Shown: positions 51,464-62,300, counted from the first letter of the stretch. The stretch is 64,000 nucleotides of DNA from Variovorax sp. J2L1-78 (GCF_030317205.1 NZ_JASZYB010000002.1:909598-973597); one strand, 5' to 3'. A program made the numbers and translations. Notes: generated from the letters alone by a model not told the origin.

Positions 51464-53617
51464 TCAGAAGCCCACCGACGCCTGCACGTACAGGGTGCGA
51501 GGCTGGCCCACGTACTTGCCGCCGTTGTTGTCGACCGAGCGGTTGAAGTAGCGGCGGTCGAATGCGTTCTTGACACCGACGGCCACCTTCAGGTTGCTCA
51601 GGTTCCTGCCGAAGTCGTAGCCCGCGCGCAGGTTCATCGTGGCGTAGCCGGGGATGTCGCCCAGCCGGCCCGTCGCGTCTTCCTGCGTGACGTAGACCGC
51701 GCCGGCATCCGGCGAACCCGGCGAACGCTGCTTCGACTGGGCGTACACGTCGGCGTTGAAGACCCACGGCCCGCGCTCGTAGCGCGCACCGAGCGTCGCC
51801 ACCTGCCGCGAGTAGAACGGCAGGTCGCGGCCCGCGAACACGCCGGCCTTCGAGATGGCCTGCGTGTATGTGTAGGTGCCCGACACCGACAGCCCCTTGA
51901 GCGACGCGCTCAGCGTGCCGAGGTCGTAGCGCAGCCCCGACTCCAGCCCGCGGTGGCGCGTGGCGCCCAGGTCGGTCCACTGGCCGACCTCGCCGGTGAT
52001 GGAGCGCGCCAGCTGCAGCTCCTTGTCGAAGTCGATGTTGAACAGCGTCAGTTCGCCGCTCCAGGCTTCGCCCTTGTAGTGCGTGCCGAGCTCGTAGGTC
52101 TTGGCCTTCTCGGGGTGCAGGTTGGTGGTCGACTGCGCGAGCTGCGCGTACTGCTGCGGCCCGAAGGACACGCCCGCGTTCGCGAACAGCGACCAGCGCG
52201 CGTTCAGGCGGTACATCGCCGACAGCGTCGGCAGCCACTCGTCGGAATCGATCGCCGGAAAGATCGCGCCGGTGATGCGGTTGTTCGCCACCGTGTAGAC
52301 GTTGTTGAACGAGCTGATCGACTCGTGGCGCACGCCGGGTGTGATCGTCCAGTTGCCGAAGTCGATGCGGTCGTCGATGTAGAAGGCATGCGCGGTCGTG
52401 CCGCCTTCGCTGGTCTGGTACGCCGGGTTGGCCAGGCGGTAGGCGTCGAAGCCTGCGCGCGGGCGGTAGTAGGCGCTGCGCGTGGCGGTCTCCGACGCCT
52501 CTTCCTTCAGGTAGCGGTAGCCCACGCTCACCTCCTGCACCACGCTGCCCGAATCGAACAGGCGCGAGTAGCGCGGCTCGACCGCGAAGGTCGTGTAGTC
52601 GCGCGGCGCGGCCGTCAGGCGGCGCTGGCCGGCCGTCGCGCCGGTGCCTTCCTGCTCGAGGTGGCTGCCGCGGAACGAGTCGGTGTAGTAGGTCAGCAGT
52701 TCGAACTTGTTGACGCCGTCGTTGTGCGTGTAGCGGATCGAGCCGTCGGTGCGGCGGCCGGTGAACTCGTCGAAGGGGCGGTCTGACTGGAACGGGTTGG
52801 CCGCGAACTGCGCCGTGGTCAGCCCGCCCGGCATGCGTCCGCTGCCCTCGAAGTGATGCAGCGCGACGGCGATGTCGTCGGTCTTCGAGATGCGGTAGGT
52901 GCCCTTGAGCATCAGGTCGTCGATGCTCACGTGGTCGTTGCTCTGGCGCCAGCCGTCGCCGTGCGTGCCCGAGTACAGCAGCGCCAGGCCCAGGCCGTTG
53001 TCGTTGGTGCCGCCGATGAACACGCTCGGCGTGGTCTTGGTGCCGCCGCCATGGCTGGCGCTTTCGACGCCCATGCTGGCCTCGGCCGTGAACGGCTTCG
53101 GAATCGCACGCGACACGAAGTTGATGATGCCCCCGACGTTCTGGGGTCCGTAGCGCACCGAGCCCGCGCCGCGCACCACGTCGACCGCCTCGAGGTTGCC
53201 CAGCGACAGCGGCGCCAGCGACAGCTGCGGTTGGCCGTAGGGCGCATAGGCGAGCGGCACGCCGTCCAGCAGGATGGTGGAGCGCGGCGACAGCCGCGAG
53301 GTCAGGCCGCGCACGCCGACGTTCAGCGAGATGTCGCTGCCGCCGGTGCCGTTGCTCTCCTGCACCTGCACGCCGGGCACCTGGCGCAGCACGTCGCGCA
53401 CGCTGCTCGAGCCGCTCTCCTGGATCTGCGGGCGCTCGATGATGGTCCGCGCACCGGCGTGCTCGAGCACCTTGGTTTCGGTCGGCGTGCCGAGCCAGTC
53501 ACCGGTGACGGTAACGGCGTCGAGCGAACCGGTGGCATCGCCCTCGGCGGCGACCGCCTGGAAGCTGATGGGGAAGAGCGCCATCACGAGGGCGGCGCAT
53601 TTTTTCTGTGGAAACAC
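51464..53617 (-). CDS. TonB-dependent outer-membrane receptor (FecA-like)
   Basis: A 717-residue receptor with a signal peptide (cut near residue 23 after AVA), a TonB box (DAVTVTGD), a plug domain (SSSVRDVLRQVPGVQVQESN, RGLTSRLSPRSTILLDGVP, VVRGAGSVRYGPQNVGGIIN) and a 22-strand barrel ending in YVQASVGF with terminal phenylalanine. It lacks the N-terminal signalling domain of true FecA. It probably imports a ferric chelate; the ligand is unknown. It starts 51 nt after the PepSY gene. I saw no clear Fur box in that gap. Confidence 0.9.
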   Translation of the reverse strand: MFPQKKCAALVMALFPISFQAVAAEGDATGSLDAVTVTGDWLGTPTETKVLEHAGARTIIERPQIQESGSSSVRDVLRQVPGVQVQESNGTGGSDISLNVGVRGLTSRLSPRSTILLDGVPLAYAPYGQPQLSLAPLSLGNLEAVDVVRGAGSVRYGPQNVGGIINFVSRAIPKPFTAEASMGVESASHGGGTKTTPSVFIGGTNDNGLGLALLYSGTHGDGWRQSNDHVSIDDLMLKGTYRISKTDDIAVALHHFEGSGRMPGGLTTAQFAANPFQSDRPFDEFTGRRTDGSIRYTHNDGVNKFELLTYYTDSFRGSHLEQEGTGATAGQRRLTAAPRDYTTFAVEPRYSRLFDSGSVVQEVSVGYRYLKEEASETATRSAYYRPRAGFDAYRLANPAYQTSEGGTTAHAFYIDDRIDFGNWTITPGVRHESISSFNNVYTVANNRITGAIFPAIDSDEWLPTLSAMYRLNARWSLFANAGVSFGPQQYAQLAQSTTNLHPEKAKTYELGTHYKGEAWSGELTLFNIDFDKELQLARSITGEVGQWTDLGATRHRGLESGLRYDLGTLSASLKGLSVSGTYTYTQAISKAGVFAGRDLPFYSRQVATLGARYERGPWVFNADVYAQSKQRSPGSPDAGAVYVTQEDATGRLGDIPGYATMNLRAGYDFGRNLSNLKVAVGVKNAFDRRYFNRSVDNNGGKYVGQPRTLYVQASVGF

Positions 53618-53668
53618 GGGGTTCCTTCTCGGTTGTAAAAGGGGGGCGGATGAGGCGTCGGCGCGGTG

Positions 53669-54793
53669 TCAGCGCGGGCTGGGGCGCGGTGGTGCGTCGG
53701 GGCGGGCCGCCAAGGCACCGGCCCGGCGGCGCCACCAGAGCCAGACGCCGCTGAGGCCCAGCCCGCTCAAGGCGAGCCCGATCAGGGCCGTGGCGACCTG
53801 GTGCCACGGGCCGCCGAGCACCCCGGTGTGCAGCGGGTAGACCACCGCGACCATGCCGTTGCCGCTGTCCAGGTCCTGCCAGCGGCGCGTTGCCAGCACG
53901 TCCCCGCTCAGCGGGTGCAGCCAGACCGAGCCGATGCCGTTCGGGTGTGGATCGTCATCGAGCCGGAAGCGCACCCGCATCGCCCGGTTCGGTTCGGACG
54001 GCACCTGCACGTAGCCGATCGGCTGGCCGGGAAACACCTGCTGGGCGCGCGCCACCAGCGCGTCGAGCGACAGTCGGGGCCCGCCGGGCGCGCCCTTGGG
54101 AACGGCCGGCGGCTTGAAGGTCGGCTGGCCGAGCGCCGACGAGATGAACCCGCCCAGCGGCCGCCAGGCCATGTAGGCGCCGGTGAAGACGGAGACCGCG
54201 ATCAGCAGCCCGAGCAGCGCGCCGCCGGTGCGGTGCAGGTCGAACAGGCCGCGCAGCAGGCCCCGGTCGAGCGTGATGCGCAGCGAAGGCGGCCAGCGCC
54301 GCGGCCACCACAGCACCAGGCCGGTGGCGAGCAGCAGCAGGTAGGCGATCGCCGCGATGGCCAGCACGGCCTTGCCGGTGTCGTCCAGCAGCAGGCTGCT
54401 GTGGAGTTCGAACAGCAGGTTGTAGGCGCCTTCGTGGGTGCCGCGCCGGCCCTGCTCCGCGCCGGTCGCCGGATCGAGGTACAGCGTGCCGTCCCACGGA
54501 CCGCGCACCAGCACCCAGTAGGTTTCGCCCGGCTGATGCGGCGGGCGCAGGGTGAAGCGGGCCTGCGGACCGAATTCGGTGACCAGGCGCTGGCGCAGCG
54601 GCTCCAGCGGCAGCGCGGCCGTGGTTTGCGCACTGCGGGCGGTGAACAGCGCGGGGTGCGCGAGGCGATCCAGCGGCGCCGCCACCACCAGCATGGCACC
54701 GAGCAGAGCGGTGATGCCGAGAAGGGGGCCCAGGGTGAGGCCGGTCCAGCGGTGGATGCGAAGCCAGAGGATGCGCAGGGAGGCGAGCGCCAT
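53669..54793 (-). CDS. PepSY-associated membrane protein (iron-regulated PiuB-like)
   Basis: A 374-residue inner-membrane protein with four helices and PepSY domains. The first helix region is LRIHRWTGLTLGPLLGITAL-like (IHRWTGLTLGPLLGITALLG), the second block is FELHSSLLLDDTGKAVLAIAA, the third FDLHRTGGALLGLLIAVSVF and the last YPLHTGVLGGPWHQVATALIGL. The regularly placed HR/LH histidines suggest heme or metal handling; such proteins are thought to reduce ferric siderophores. It precedes the TonB receptor. ATG 54793 was taken because the longer frame is proline-rich noise. Confidence 0.86.
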   Translation of the reverse strand: MALASLRILWLRIHRWTGLTLGPLLGITALLGAMLVVAAPLDRLAHPALFTARSAQTTAALPLEPLRQRLVTEFGPQARFTLRPPHQPGETYWVLVRGPWDGTLYLDPATGAEQGRRGTHEGAYNLLFELHSSLLLDDTGKAVLAIAAIAYLLLLATGLVLWWPRRWPPSLRITLDRGLLRGLFDLHRTGGALLGLLIAVSVFTGAYMAWRPLGGFISSALGQPTFKPPAVPKGAPGGPRLSLDALVARAQQVFPGQPIGYVQVPSEPNRAMRVRFRLDDDPHPNGIGSVWLHPLSGDVLATRRWQDLDSGNGMVAVVYPLHTGVLGGPWHQVATALIGLALSGLGLSGVWLWWRRRAGALAARPDAPPRPSPR

Positions 54794-54915
54794 GAACGCA
54801 GAGGACCGAAGTCCCGTCGAGGTCGTTGGCTGGCGCGCCGTCGAGGGCGCGTTGGCTGGGGAGCGCGTGGGCCGGTGTGAGGGACCCTCCGGTCCCGGCG
54901 GCTCCGCGCGCGAAC

Positions 54916-56295
54916 TCAAATTCTACGAGCGAGTTCCGCGGCTTGACCGATATAGCTCGCCGGCGTCATGGCCAGCAGCCGTTCCTTCTCGGCCTCGGGA
55001 ATCTCCAGCGAACGGATCAGCCCGTGCAGCGCCTCGGCCGTCACGGTCTTGCCGCGCGTCACCTCTTTCAGCTGCTCGTAGGCGCCCTGCACGCCGAAGC
55101 GGCGCATCACGGTCTGGATTGGCTCGGCCAGCACTTCCCACGAGGCGTCGAGGTCGTCGGCGATGGCTTCCTCGTTGATCTCGAGCTTGCCCAGGCCGGT
55201 CATCAGGCTCGCGTACGCCAGCGTCGCGTAGCCGAAGGCCACGCCGATGTTGCGCAGCACGGTGCTGTCGGTCAGGTCGCGCTGCCAGCGGCTGATGGGC
55301 AGCTTCTCGCTCAGGTGGCGCAGCAGCGCGTTGGCCAGGCCCAGGTTACCTTCGGCGTTCTCGAAGTCGATCGGGTTGACCTTGTGCGGCATGGTCGACG
55401 AGCCGATCTCGCCCTTCTTCAGGCGCTGCTTGAAGTAGCCCAGGCTCACGTAGCCCCAGATGTCGCGCGAGAAGTCGATGAGGATGGTGTCGGCGCGCGC
55501 CACCGCATCGAACAGCTCGGCCATGTAGTCGTGCGGCTCGATCTGGATGCTGTAGGGCTGGAAGGCGAGGCCCAGGCCCAGCGGTGCCGGCGTCTCGACG
55601 ACCTTGCGGCTGAAGCCTTCCCAGTCGAAGTCGGGCCAGGCGGCCATGTGGGCGTTGTAGTTGCCCACGGCGCCGTTCATCTTGCCCAGCAGCTGCACGC
55701 CGGCGATCTGCTCGCGGGCCTTGGCCAGGCGCACTGCGACGTTGGCGATCTCCTTGCCGACAGTGGTCGGGCTGGCGGTCTGGCCGTGCGTGCGCGAGAG
55801 CATCGACACGTCGGCGAACTGGTGCGCCATCTCGCGCAGTTTGGCGACGAGCCCGTCGAGCGCGGGCAGCATCACTTTGTCGCGCGCCGCCTGGATCTGC
55901 AGCGCGTGGCTGGTGTTGTTGATGTCTTCGCTGGTGCAGGCGAAGTGCACGAACTCGGCCGCGGCCAGCAGCTCCGGCCGGGCCTCGAACTTCGACTTGA
56001 TCCAGTACTCGACCGCCTTCACGTCGTGGTTGGTGGTCTTCTCGATCTCCTTGATCGCGATCGCATCGGCCTCGGCGAAGTTGGCGACCAGGCCCATCAG
56101 GTACTTGCGGGCGCCGGGCGTGAGCGGCTTGAATTCGGCGAAGCCGCAGTCGGACAACGCGATGAACCAGGCCACCTCGACCTGCACGCGCCGGTGCATG
56201 TAGCCCTGCTCGCTCATCAGGGGGCGCAGCGCGGCCAGCTTGGCGGCGTAGCGGCCGTCGAGGGGGGAAAGGGCGGAAACGGTGGAGAAGCTCAT
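54916..56295 (-). CDS. purB: Adenylosuccinate lyase
   Basis: A 459-residue cytoplasmic enzyme of purine synthesis that acts on SAICAR and adenylosuccinate, releasing fumarate. It starts with STVSALSPLDGRYAAKLAAL as in E. coli PurB (456), and the signature loop GSSTMPHKVNPIDFENAEGN holds the catalytic serine. SRTHGQTASPTTVGKE carries the catalytic histidine. It is 33 nt downstream of the M48 protease gene. Confidence 0.97.
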   Translation of the reverse strand: MSFSTVSALSPLDGRYAAKLAALRPLMSEQGYMHRRVQVEVAWFIALSDCGFAEFKPLTPGARKYLMGLVANFAEADAIAIKEIEKTTNHDVKAVEYWIKSKFEARPELLAAAEFVHFACTSEDINNTSHALQIQAARDKVMLPALDGLVAKLREMAHQFADVSMLSRTHGQTASPTTVGKEIANVAVRLAKAREQIAGVQLLGKMNGAVGNYNAHMAAWPDFDWEGFSRKVVETPAPLGLGLAFQPYSIQIEPHDYMAELFDAVARADTILIDFSRDIWGYVSLGYFKQRLKKGEIGSSTMPHKVNPIDFENAEGNLGLANALLRHLSEKLPISRWQRDLTDSTVLRNIGVAFGYATLAYASLMTGLGKLEINEEAIADDLDASWEVLAEPIQTVMRRFGVQGAYEQLKEVTRGKTVTAEALHGLIRSLEIPEAEKERLLAMTPASYIGQAAELARRI

Positions 56296-56328
56296 GGGGC
56301 GAATTTTAGGCGTCGCCCCGCCCGCACC

Positions 56329-57402
56329 CTATTCGGCGGCCGCCTTGAAGAAGGCGATGCGCTCCGCCGTGGCCGGGTGCGTGGCGAAGGCCAGGCCGAT
56401 GGCGCTGTCGTTCCGGCCGTCGCGCGCCTGGTCGCCGCGCCAGCGTTCGATGGCTTCGAAGAAGCCCGCCATCACGCGCGGCGAGATGCCGGCGGCACGC
56501 ATCAGGCGCACCGATTCCTCGTCGGCCTCGCGCTCGGCGTCGCGCGAATAGCCCAGCGTCGCCAGCACCACCGGCGCCGTGCCGATCAGCGTGCCGAAGT
56601 CGCCGAAGGCGATCGACACCGCGAAACCGACGGCCGAGGCCTGCACCAGCTGGCGCATCGTGTGGCGCAGCCGCACGTGGCCGAACTCGTGGCCCAGCAC
56701 GCCGAGCACCGCGTCCTCGTCGCCCGGCAGCAACTGCACCAGCGCGTCGGTCAGCACGATGGTGCCGCCCGGCAGCGCCAGCGCGTTCGGCCCGAGCTTG
56801 TCGTCGCGGCCCTGGCGGAACTGCAGGTTCCACGGTGGCGCGCCCTCGGGGTGCGCGCCGGCCACCATCCGCGTGAAGGCGCGGCGGATGCGCTCCTGCG
56901 TGTCCGCCGGCAGGGCGCTGGGGCGCAGCATCGATTCGTCGAGCGATGCCAGCGCCTGTGCGCCGATGAGCGTGTCGACCTGCTGCGGCACCAGCGCCGT
57001 CACGCCGCGCGCGATCCACGGCAGCCCCCACTGGTACACGGCCGCGGTGGCGGCGAGCAGCAGCACCAGCGCGAGGGCGACGCCCCGCCAGCTCTGCTGG
57101 GCGCGCACGACGGGGCTCTCGCGCCCGGGCAGGGTGCGGGCGCACCAGTCGTCCCAGCCGGGCACGTCGAGCGCCTGCACGCTGGCGCCGCCCGGCAGCG
57201 ACGCGAGCCGCCCGCCGTGCCGGGTGCGCTCCGGCCAGCGGATCTGCGCGATCGGCACGGCGAGCGCCTCGAACGTCGCCGGCTCGGTGGCGGCGGGCGT
57301 GATGTGCAACTGGCCGTCGGCCAGGTACAGGCGGGCGGCCCGCGGCCGGCTGCTGCGGCCGTCGAAGTAGCGCGCGTCGAGCGTGTCGGTCACCGGGCTC
57401 AC
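56329..57402 (-). CDS. M48 family membrane metalloprotease
   Basis: A 357-residue protein. The N-terminal ~95 residues form a soluble PH-like domain; a helix at about residues 95-125 anchors it, and the zinc motif HEFGH (His238, Glu239, His242) with EREADE supplies the ligands. It begins with GTG at 57402, overlapping the DUF898 stop (GTGA), so the two are coupled. M48 proteases of this kind degrade misfolded membrane or periplasmic proteins. The C-terminal THPATAERI segment is typical of the family. Confidence 0.87.
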   Translation of the reverse strand: MSPVTDTLDARYFDGRSSRPRAARLYLADGQLHITPAATEPATFEALAVPIAQIRWPERTRHGGRLASLPGGASVQALDVPGWDDWCARTLPGRESPVVRAQQSWRGVALALVLLLAATAAVYQWGLPWIARGVTALVPQQVDTLIGAQALASLDESMLRPSALPADTQERIRRAFTRMVAGAHPEGAPPWNLQFRQGRDDKLGPNALALPGGTIVLTDALVQLLPGDEDAVLGVLGHEFGHVRLRHTMRQLVQASAVGFAVSIAFGDFGTLIGTAPVVLATLGYSRDAEREADEESVRLMRAAGISPRVMAGFFEAIERWRGDQARDGRNDSAIGLAFATHPATAERIAFFKAAAE

Positions 57403-58574
57403 ATCCCGATGTCCAGGCCGAACAGGTCGGCCGCCATGTCGCCGGCGGCGCTCGGGTCTTCTTCGCCCGCGGCGCGGGTGAGTTCGTCGAGCGGGGTGCG
57501 CGTCTCCAGCGTGACCGCCTCGAGCTGGGCGCGCCGCGTGCCGATCACGGCGAAGGGCCAGTACAGGCCGAGCGTCAGAAAGATCAGCAGGTAGTTCTTC
57601 AGCTGCAGGCGCAGGAAGGGGCCGAGCTTCAGGCGGCTGTCGAAGAGCAGCACCTCGTTGCCGGTGGTCGACCACAGCAGGTTCTGCAACCGCACCTGCA
57701 GGTAGGACTTGGGCAGGATGTTGAACAGCAGCACGCCGCCGATCGCGAAGATCATCAGTGTCGCGACCATGGCGACCCCCATGCCGGGGCCTTGGCGACC
57801 GATCGCGCCGATGCCGATCAGCAGGCCCACTCCCAGGCCCGCGAGCACCATGACCGCCAGCGTCAGCCCGATCAGTTTGATGAAGACGCCATAGACCACG
57901 CCCACGTCGGCGTCGAGCCGCGTCTGCAGCCCGCCGTAGGCGTAGTGGCCATGCTGGTAGCGCCGCAGCTTCCAGAGGAAGAAGGGCAGGCCGACGAAGA
58001 AGACCAGCATGCACAGACCGATCAGCCCGGTGGCCGCGGGCGACGGCGCAGCCGGCCTGCCGCCCTCGCCGCTCTCGACCGTGAGCCCGGCCACGGCGAA
58101 GGGCAGCAGGGCCAGGGCGAGCGGCGGCATCAGCGCACCGTAGGCCCCGGCCGTGTCGCCGGTGAAGCGAAAGCGCAGCCCGCGCCAGCTGGTGTTTGCC
58201 AGCCGGAAGCGCATCGACGCCCGGAACAGCGCCGGCCAGAGGCCGACGAAGGCCAGCGCCGCCAGCAGCGCAGCCCAGCCGGAGAAATGGCTGCCCACCG
58301 AATAGACGATCAGGAAGGCGGCGGCGATCAGCGTGCCGCGCAGCATCTTCGCCGGCTCGCCATGGAAGCCCAGCGCGTCGCCGTCGACCCAGGTGTTGGC
58401 ATGGAAGTACTGCAGCTTGCGCACCTTGGCCCAGGGGAGGTAAAGCCCCAGGGTGACGACGATGAGCAGCAGGTTCACGATCCAGATACGGAAGTACTCG
58501 CTGCCGCTGGCGGTGAAGCCGATCGGATGGCGTTCGGGGGGCGGCCCCGCGGGTGTGTCGATGGCCATGGTCAT
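57399..58574 (-). CDS. DUF898 (YjgN-like) membrane protein
   Basis: A 391-residue inner-membrane protein with about eight helices. DUF898 features are FTASGSEYFRIWIVNLLLIVVTLGLYLPWAKVRKLQYF (N-terminal block, shortened here) and its later repeat LLIFLTLGLYWPFAVIGTRR. The two similar blocks suggest internal duplication. Function unknown. ATG 58574 has GGGAGG just upstream. It overlaps the M48 protease gene, so the pair may act together in the membrane. Confidence 0.86.
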   Translation of the reverse strand: MTMAIDTPAGPPPERHPIGFTASGSEYFRIWIVNLLLIVVTLGLYLPWAKVRKLQYFHANTWVDGDALGFHGEPAKMLRGTLIAAAFLIVYSVGSHFSGWAALLAALAFVGLWPALFRASMRFRLANTSWRGLRFRFTGDTAGAYGALMPPLALALLPFAVAGLTVESGEGGRPAAPSPAATGLIGLCMLVFFVGLPFFLWKLRRYQHGHYAYGGLQTRLDADVGVVYGVFIKLIGLTLAVMVLAGLGVGLLIGIGAIGRQGPGMGVAMVATLMIFAIGGVLLFNILPKSYLQVRLQNLLWSTTGNEVLLFDSRLKLGPFLRLQLKNYLLIFLTLGLYWPFAVIGTRRAQLEAVTLETRTPLDELTRAAGEEDPSAAGDMAADLFGLDIGM

Positions 58575-58713
58575 GGGGTCCTCCCTCGTTGGTGATGCGC
58601 CACGATTCTGCATGCCGGGGGCGGCTGCGCATCGGGGCGTCCCGTGCCCACCCGGGGTCGCACACTAGAATCAAAGCGCTAGAACGATGACCCAGAGGGA
58701 AGAGAGAAGCCGA

Positions 58714-59325
58714 ATGAAACTGATTGGATCCAACGCCAGCCCCTACGTGCGCAAGGTCCGCGTCGTCATGGCCGAAAAGCGCCTTGACTATCAGTTCGTC
58801 CAGGAAGACGTCTGGGCGCCCGACACCACCATTGCCAGCTCGAACCCGCTGGGCAAGGTGCCCTGCCTGGTGATGGAGGGCAGCGAGGCGATGTTCGACT
58901 CGCGCGTGATCGTCGAATACCTCGACACCCTGTCGCCGGTGGGCAAGCTCATTCCGCAGCAGGGCCGCGAGCGCGCCGAAGTCAAGACCTGGGAAGCCCT
59001 GGCCGACGGCGTGATGGACGCCGGCGTGCTGTGCCGCCTCGAAGCCACCTGGGCGGGCCGCGCCGACGGCGAACGCAGCCAGACCTGGATGGATCGTCAA
59101 CGCGCCAAGATGGTGGGCGGCATCGCCGCCATGGCCAAGGGCCTGGGCGACAAGCCTTTCTGCAGCGGCATCCACCTGAGCCTGTCGGACATCGCGGTCG
59201 GCTGCGCGCTGGGCTGGATCGAGTTCCGCTTCCCGGACATCGACTGGCGCGCCCAGTACAGCAACCTCGCGAAGCTGCAGGAGAAGCTGATGCTGCGCCC
59301 GAGCTTCGCCGACACCAAACCCTGA
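58714..59325 (+). CDS. Glutathione S-transferase family protein
   Basis: A 203-residue cytoplasmic GST of the YfcF/RdmC-like kind. The thioredoxin-like N-terminal domain starts MKLIGSNASPYVRKVRVVMAEK, where Ser (in ASPYVRK) is the likely catalytic residue, followed by LGKVPCLVMEGSEAMFDSRVI with the glutathione-binding cis-Pro and Asp-Ser. The all-helical domain follows. ATG 58714 is preferred over 58687 by family start. A bidirectional terminator follows. Confidence 0.92.
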   Translation: MKLIGSNASPYVRKVRVVMAEKRLDYQFVQEDVWAPDTTIASSNPLGKVPCLVMEGSEAMFDSRVIVEYLDTLSPVGKLIPQQGRERAEVKTWEALADGVMDAGVLCRLEATWAGRADGERSQTWMDRQRAKMVGGIAAMAKGLGDKPFCSGIHLSLSDIAVGCALGWIEFRFPDIDWRAQYSNLAKLQEKLMLRPSFADTKP

Positions 59326-59350
59326 CGCCGTCGCGTCGACGCTTGCAACG

Positions 59351-59376
59351 AAAAAAGCGCCGCGAGGCGCTTTTTT
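59351..59376. terminator. Bidirectional intrinsic terminator
   Basis: AAAAAAGCGCC pairs with GGCGCTTTTTT around a GCGA loop. The A-run and T-run on either side let it stop transcripts from the GST gene (plus) and the indolepyruvate oxidoreductase gene (minus). Confidence 0.93.
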
Positions 59377-59392
59377 CATGGGTGGGCGCAAC

Positions 59393-62300
59393 TCAGGCGG
59401 CCGCGCGTTCCGCCGTCGGGTTGCGCCACTTCGCCATCAGCTCGGTCCAGCGCGTGCGTGCCGCCGCCAGGTTGCGTTCCTTCACATGGCCGTAGCCGCG
59501 GATTTGCTCCGGCAGCGTGGCGATCTCCACGGCCGTCGCATGGTTCGCAGCGCTCAGGCCGGCGATCACTTCCTCGATGCTCGCGCGGTACTCGCCGATC
59601 AGCGCGCGTTCCGTCTTGCGCTCCTCGGTGCGACCGAAGATGTCGAGCGCCGTGCCGCGCAGGCCCTTGAGCCGGGCCAGCACCTTGAAGCCCGTGAGCA
59701 TGCCGGGGCCGAACTTCTGCTTCTGCAATTGACCCTTGCTGTTCTTCTTCGCGATGAGCGGCGGGGCCAGGTGGTAATTGAGCTTGAAGTCGCCTTCGAA
59801 CATCCCTTCGACGCGATCCAGGAACGCGCGATCGGTGTGCAGACGCGCCACCTCGTACTCGTCCTTGTACGCCATCAGCTTGAACAGGTAGCGCGCCACC
59901 GACTCGGTGATCGTCGTCTTGCCGACCGCGGCCGTTTCGGCCTGCCGCACCTTGGCAACGAAGGCCTTGTACTGGTCCGCGTACGCCGCGTTCTGGTAGC
60001 CGGTCAGGAACTCCGCGCGGCGCGCCACGAGCGCGTCGACCGTCTCGCGCTTCTTAAATTCGATCACCTGCCCGGGCGACACCAGCTTTTGCACCGAGGC
60101 CAGGTCGTGTGCCGCGCGACGGCCCCATTCGAAGGCCGTCTTGTTGTTCTCGATGGCGACGTTGTTGAGCTCGATCGCGCGCATCAGCGACGCGTAGTCC
60201 AGCGGCACCCAGCCCTTCTGCCAGGCGTAGCCGAGCAGCATCGGGTTGGCGTAGAGGCTGTCGCCCATCAGTGACACGGCGGCCGCGTCGGCGTCGAAGC
60301 TGCCGAGGCCGTCCAGCCCGACGATGCGTGCGATCTGGTTCGCGCAGTCGTCCTGCGGGTTCACCCAGTTGGCGTTGCGCACGAAGGCAGCGGTCGGCGT
60401 GCTGTGGCTGTTGAGCGCGACGCGGGTGCGCCCTTCGCGCATGCGCGCCAGCGTCTCGGCGTTGACGGCCACCAGCGGGTCGGCCGCGAGGATGAGGTCG
60501 GCCGCGGCCGTGCCCACGCGCGTGGTGCGGATCGCGTCCTGGGTGTCGCCGATGAGCGCATGGCTCCAGGTCGCACCCCCCTTCTGCGCGAGGCCGGCTG
60601 CGTCCTGCGTGACGATGCCCTTGCCTTCGATGTGCGCGGCCATGCCGAGCAGCTGGCCGATGGTGATCACGCCCGTGCCGCCGACACCGGCGACCACGAT
60701 GCCCCACACCTGATCGCGCGCGAGTTGCGGCACGGTCGGCTCGGGCATCGTGCCCCATACAGAAGTGTCGAAGGGCGAATTGGCCTTGGCCTTCGACTTC
60801 TTCTTCAGCGCACCGCCCTCGACCGTGACGAAGCTCGGGCAGAAGCCCTTGAGGCAGCTCATGTCCTTGTTGCAGGTGCTCTGGTTGATGGTGCGCTTGC
60901 GGCCAAATTCGGTTTCCAGCGGCTCCACCGAGAGGCAGTTGCTCTGCACGCTGCAGTCGCCGCAGCCTTCGCACACCAGCTCGTTGATCACGACGCGCTT
61001 GGCCGGGTCGACGGCCGTGCCCCGCTTGCGGCGGCGGCGCTTCTCGGTGGCGCAGGTCTGGTCGTAGATGATCGCGGTCGTGCCCTTGATCTCTCGGAAC
61101 TCGCGCTGGATGTCGTCCAGCAGATCGCGGTGCTTCACCTCCGGATCGCCCGCCACCTTCACGCCTTCGTACTTCTCCGGTTCGTCGGTGACGATCACGA
61201 CCTTGACGGCGCCCTCGGCCTGCAGGCTCTGCGCGATCTGCAGCACCGAGTGGCCTTCGGGCCGCTCGCCGACCTGCTGGCCGCCGGTCATGGCGACCGC
61301 GTCGTTGTAGAGGATCTTGTAGGTGATGTTCACGCCCGCCGCGATGCTCTGGCGGATGGCGAGCAGGCCGCTGTGGAAGTAGGTGCCGTCGCCCAGGTTC
61401 GCGAAGATGTGCTGGTCGGTCGTGAAGGGCTGCTGGCCCACCCACGGCACGCCCTCGCCGCCCATCTGCGTGAAGCCGATGGTGCTGCGGTCCATCCAGG
61501 TCGCCATGAAGTGGCAGCCGATGCCGCCCATCGCGCGCGAGCCCTCGGGCACCACGGTGCTGGTGTTGTGCGGGCAGCCCGAGCAGAACCAGGGCTGGCG
61601 GTCGGCGCCCTGCACGCCGTCGAGCTTGATGACCTCCATCGAGCGCTCTTTCGCTTCGAGGATGGCGAGCTGCGCGTCGATGCGCGCGCGCATGTCGGCG
61701 CCGACCTGGTCGAGCAGGCCGGTCTTGCGCAGCCGCTGCGCGATGGCCTTGGCGATCAGCGCCGGGTTGAGGTCGGCGTTGGCGCGCAGCAGCGTGTGCG
61801 AGGTCGGGTTGGGCATCGACCATTCGCCGCCGGAGTACCCGTCGGCACTGGCACCCACGCCCTCGTCGAACTTGCCGACCACGTTGGGCCGCACGTCGGA
61901 GCGCCAGTTGTAGAGTTCTTCCTTGAGCTGGTACTCGATGACCTGGCGCTTCTCCTCGACCACCAGGATCTCCTGCAGGCCGGTGGCGAAGTCGCGCGTG
62001 AGCTGTGCCTCGAGCGGCCACACCACGCCGACCTTGTGCAGCCGGATGCCGATCTGCCGGCAGGCCGCGTCGTCCAGGCCCAGGTCGATCAGTGCCTGGC
62101 GCGTGTCGTTGAAGGCCTTGCCGCTGGCCATGATGCCGAAGCGGTCGTTCGGGCCTTCGATGACGTTGTGGTTGAGCTTGTTGGCGCGGATGTACGCGAG
62201 CGCCGCGTACCACTTGTAATGCATGAGCCGGGCTTCCTGCTCCAGCGCATGGTCGGGCCAGCGGATGTGCAGGCCGCCGGGCGGCATCTCGAAATCGGTG

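Noticed and set aside
53618..53668. Fur box before the TonB-dependent receptor
   Set aside because: No 19-base GATAAT-type inverted repeat is visible there or in the gap before the PepSY gene.
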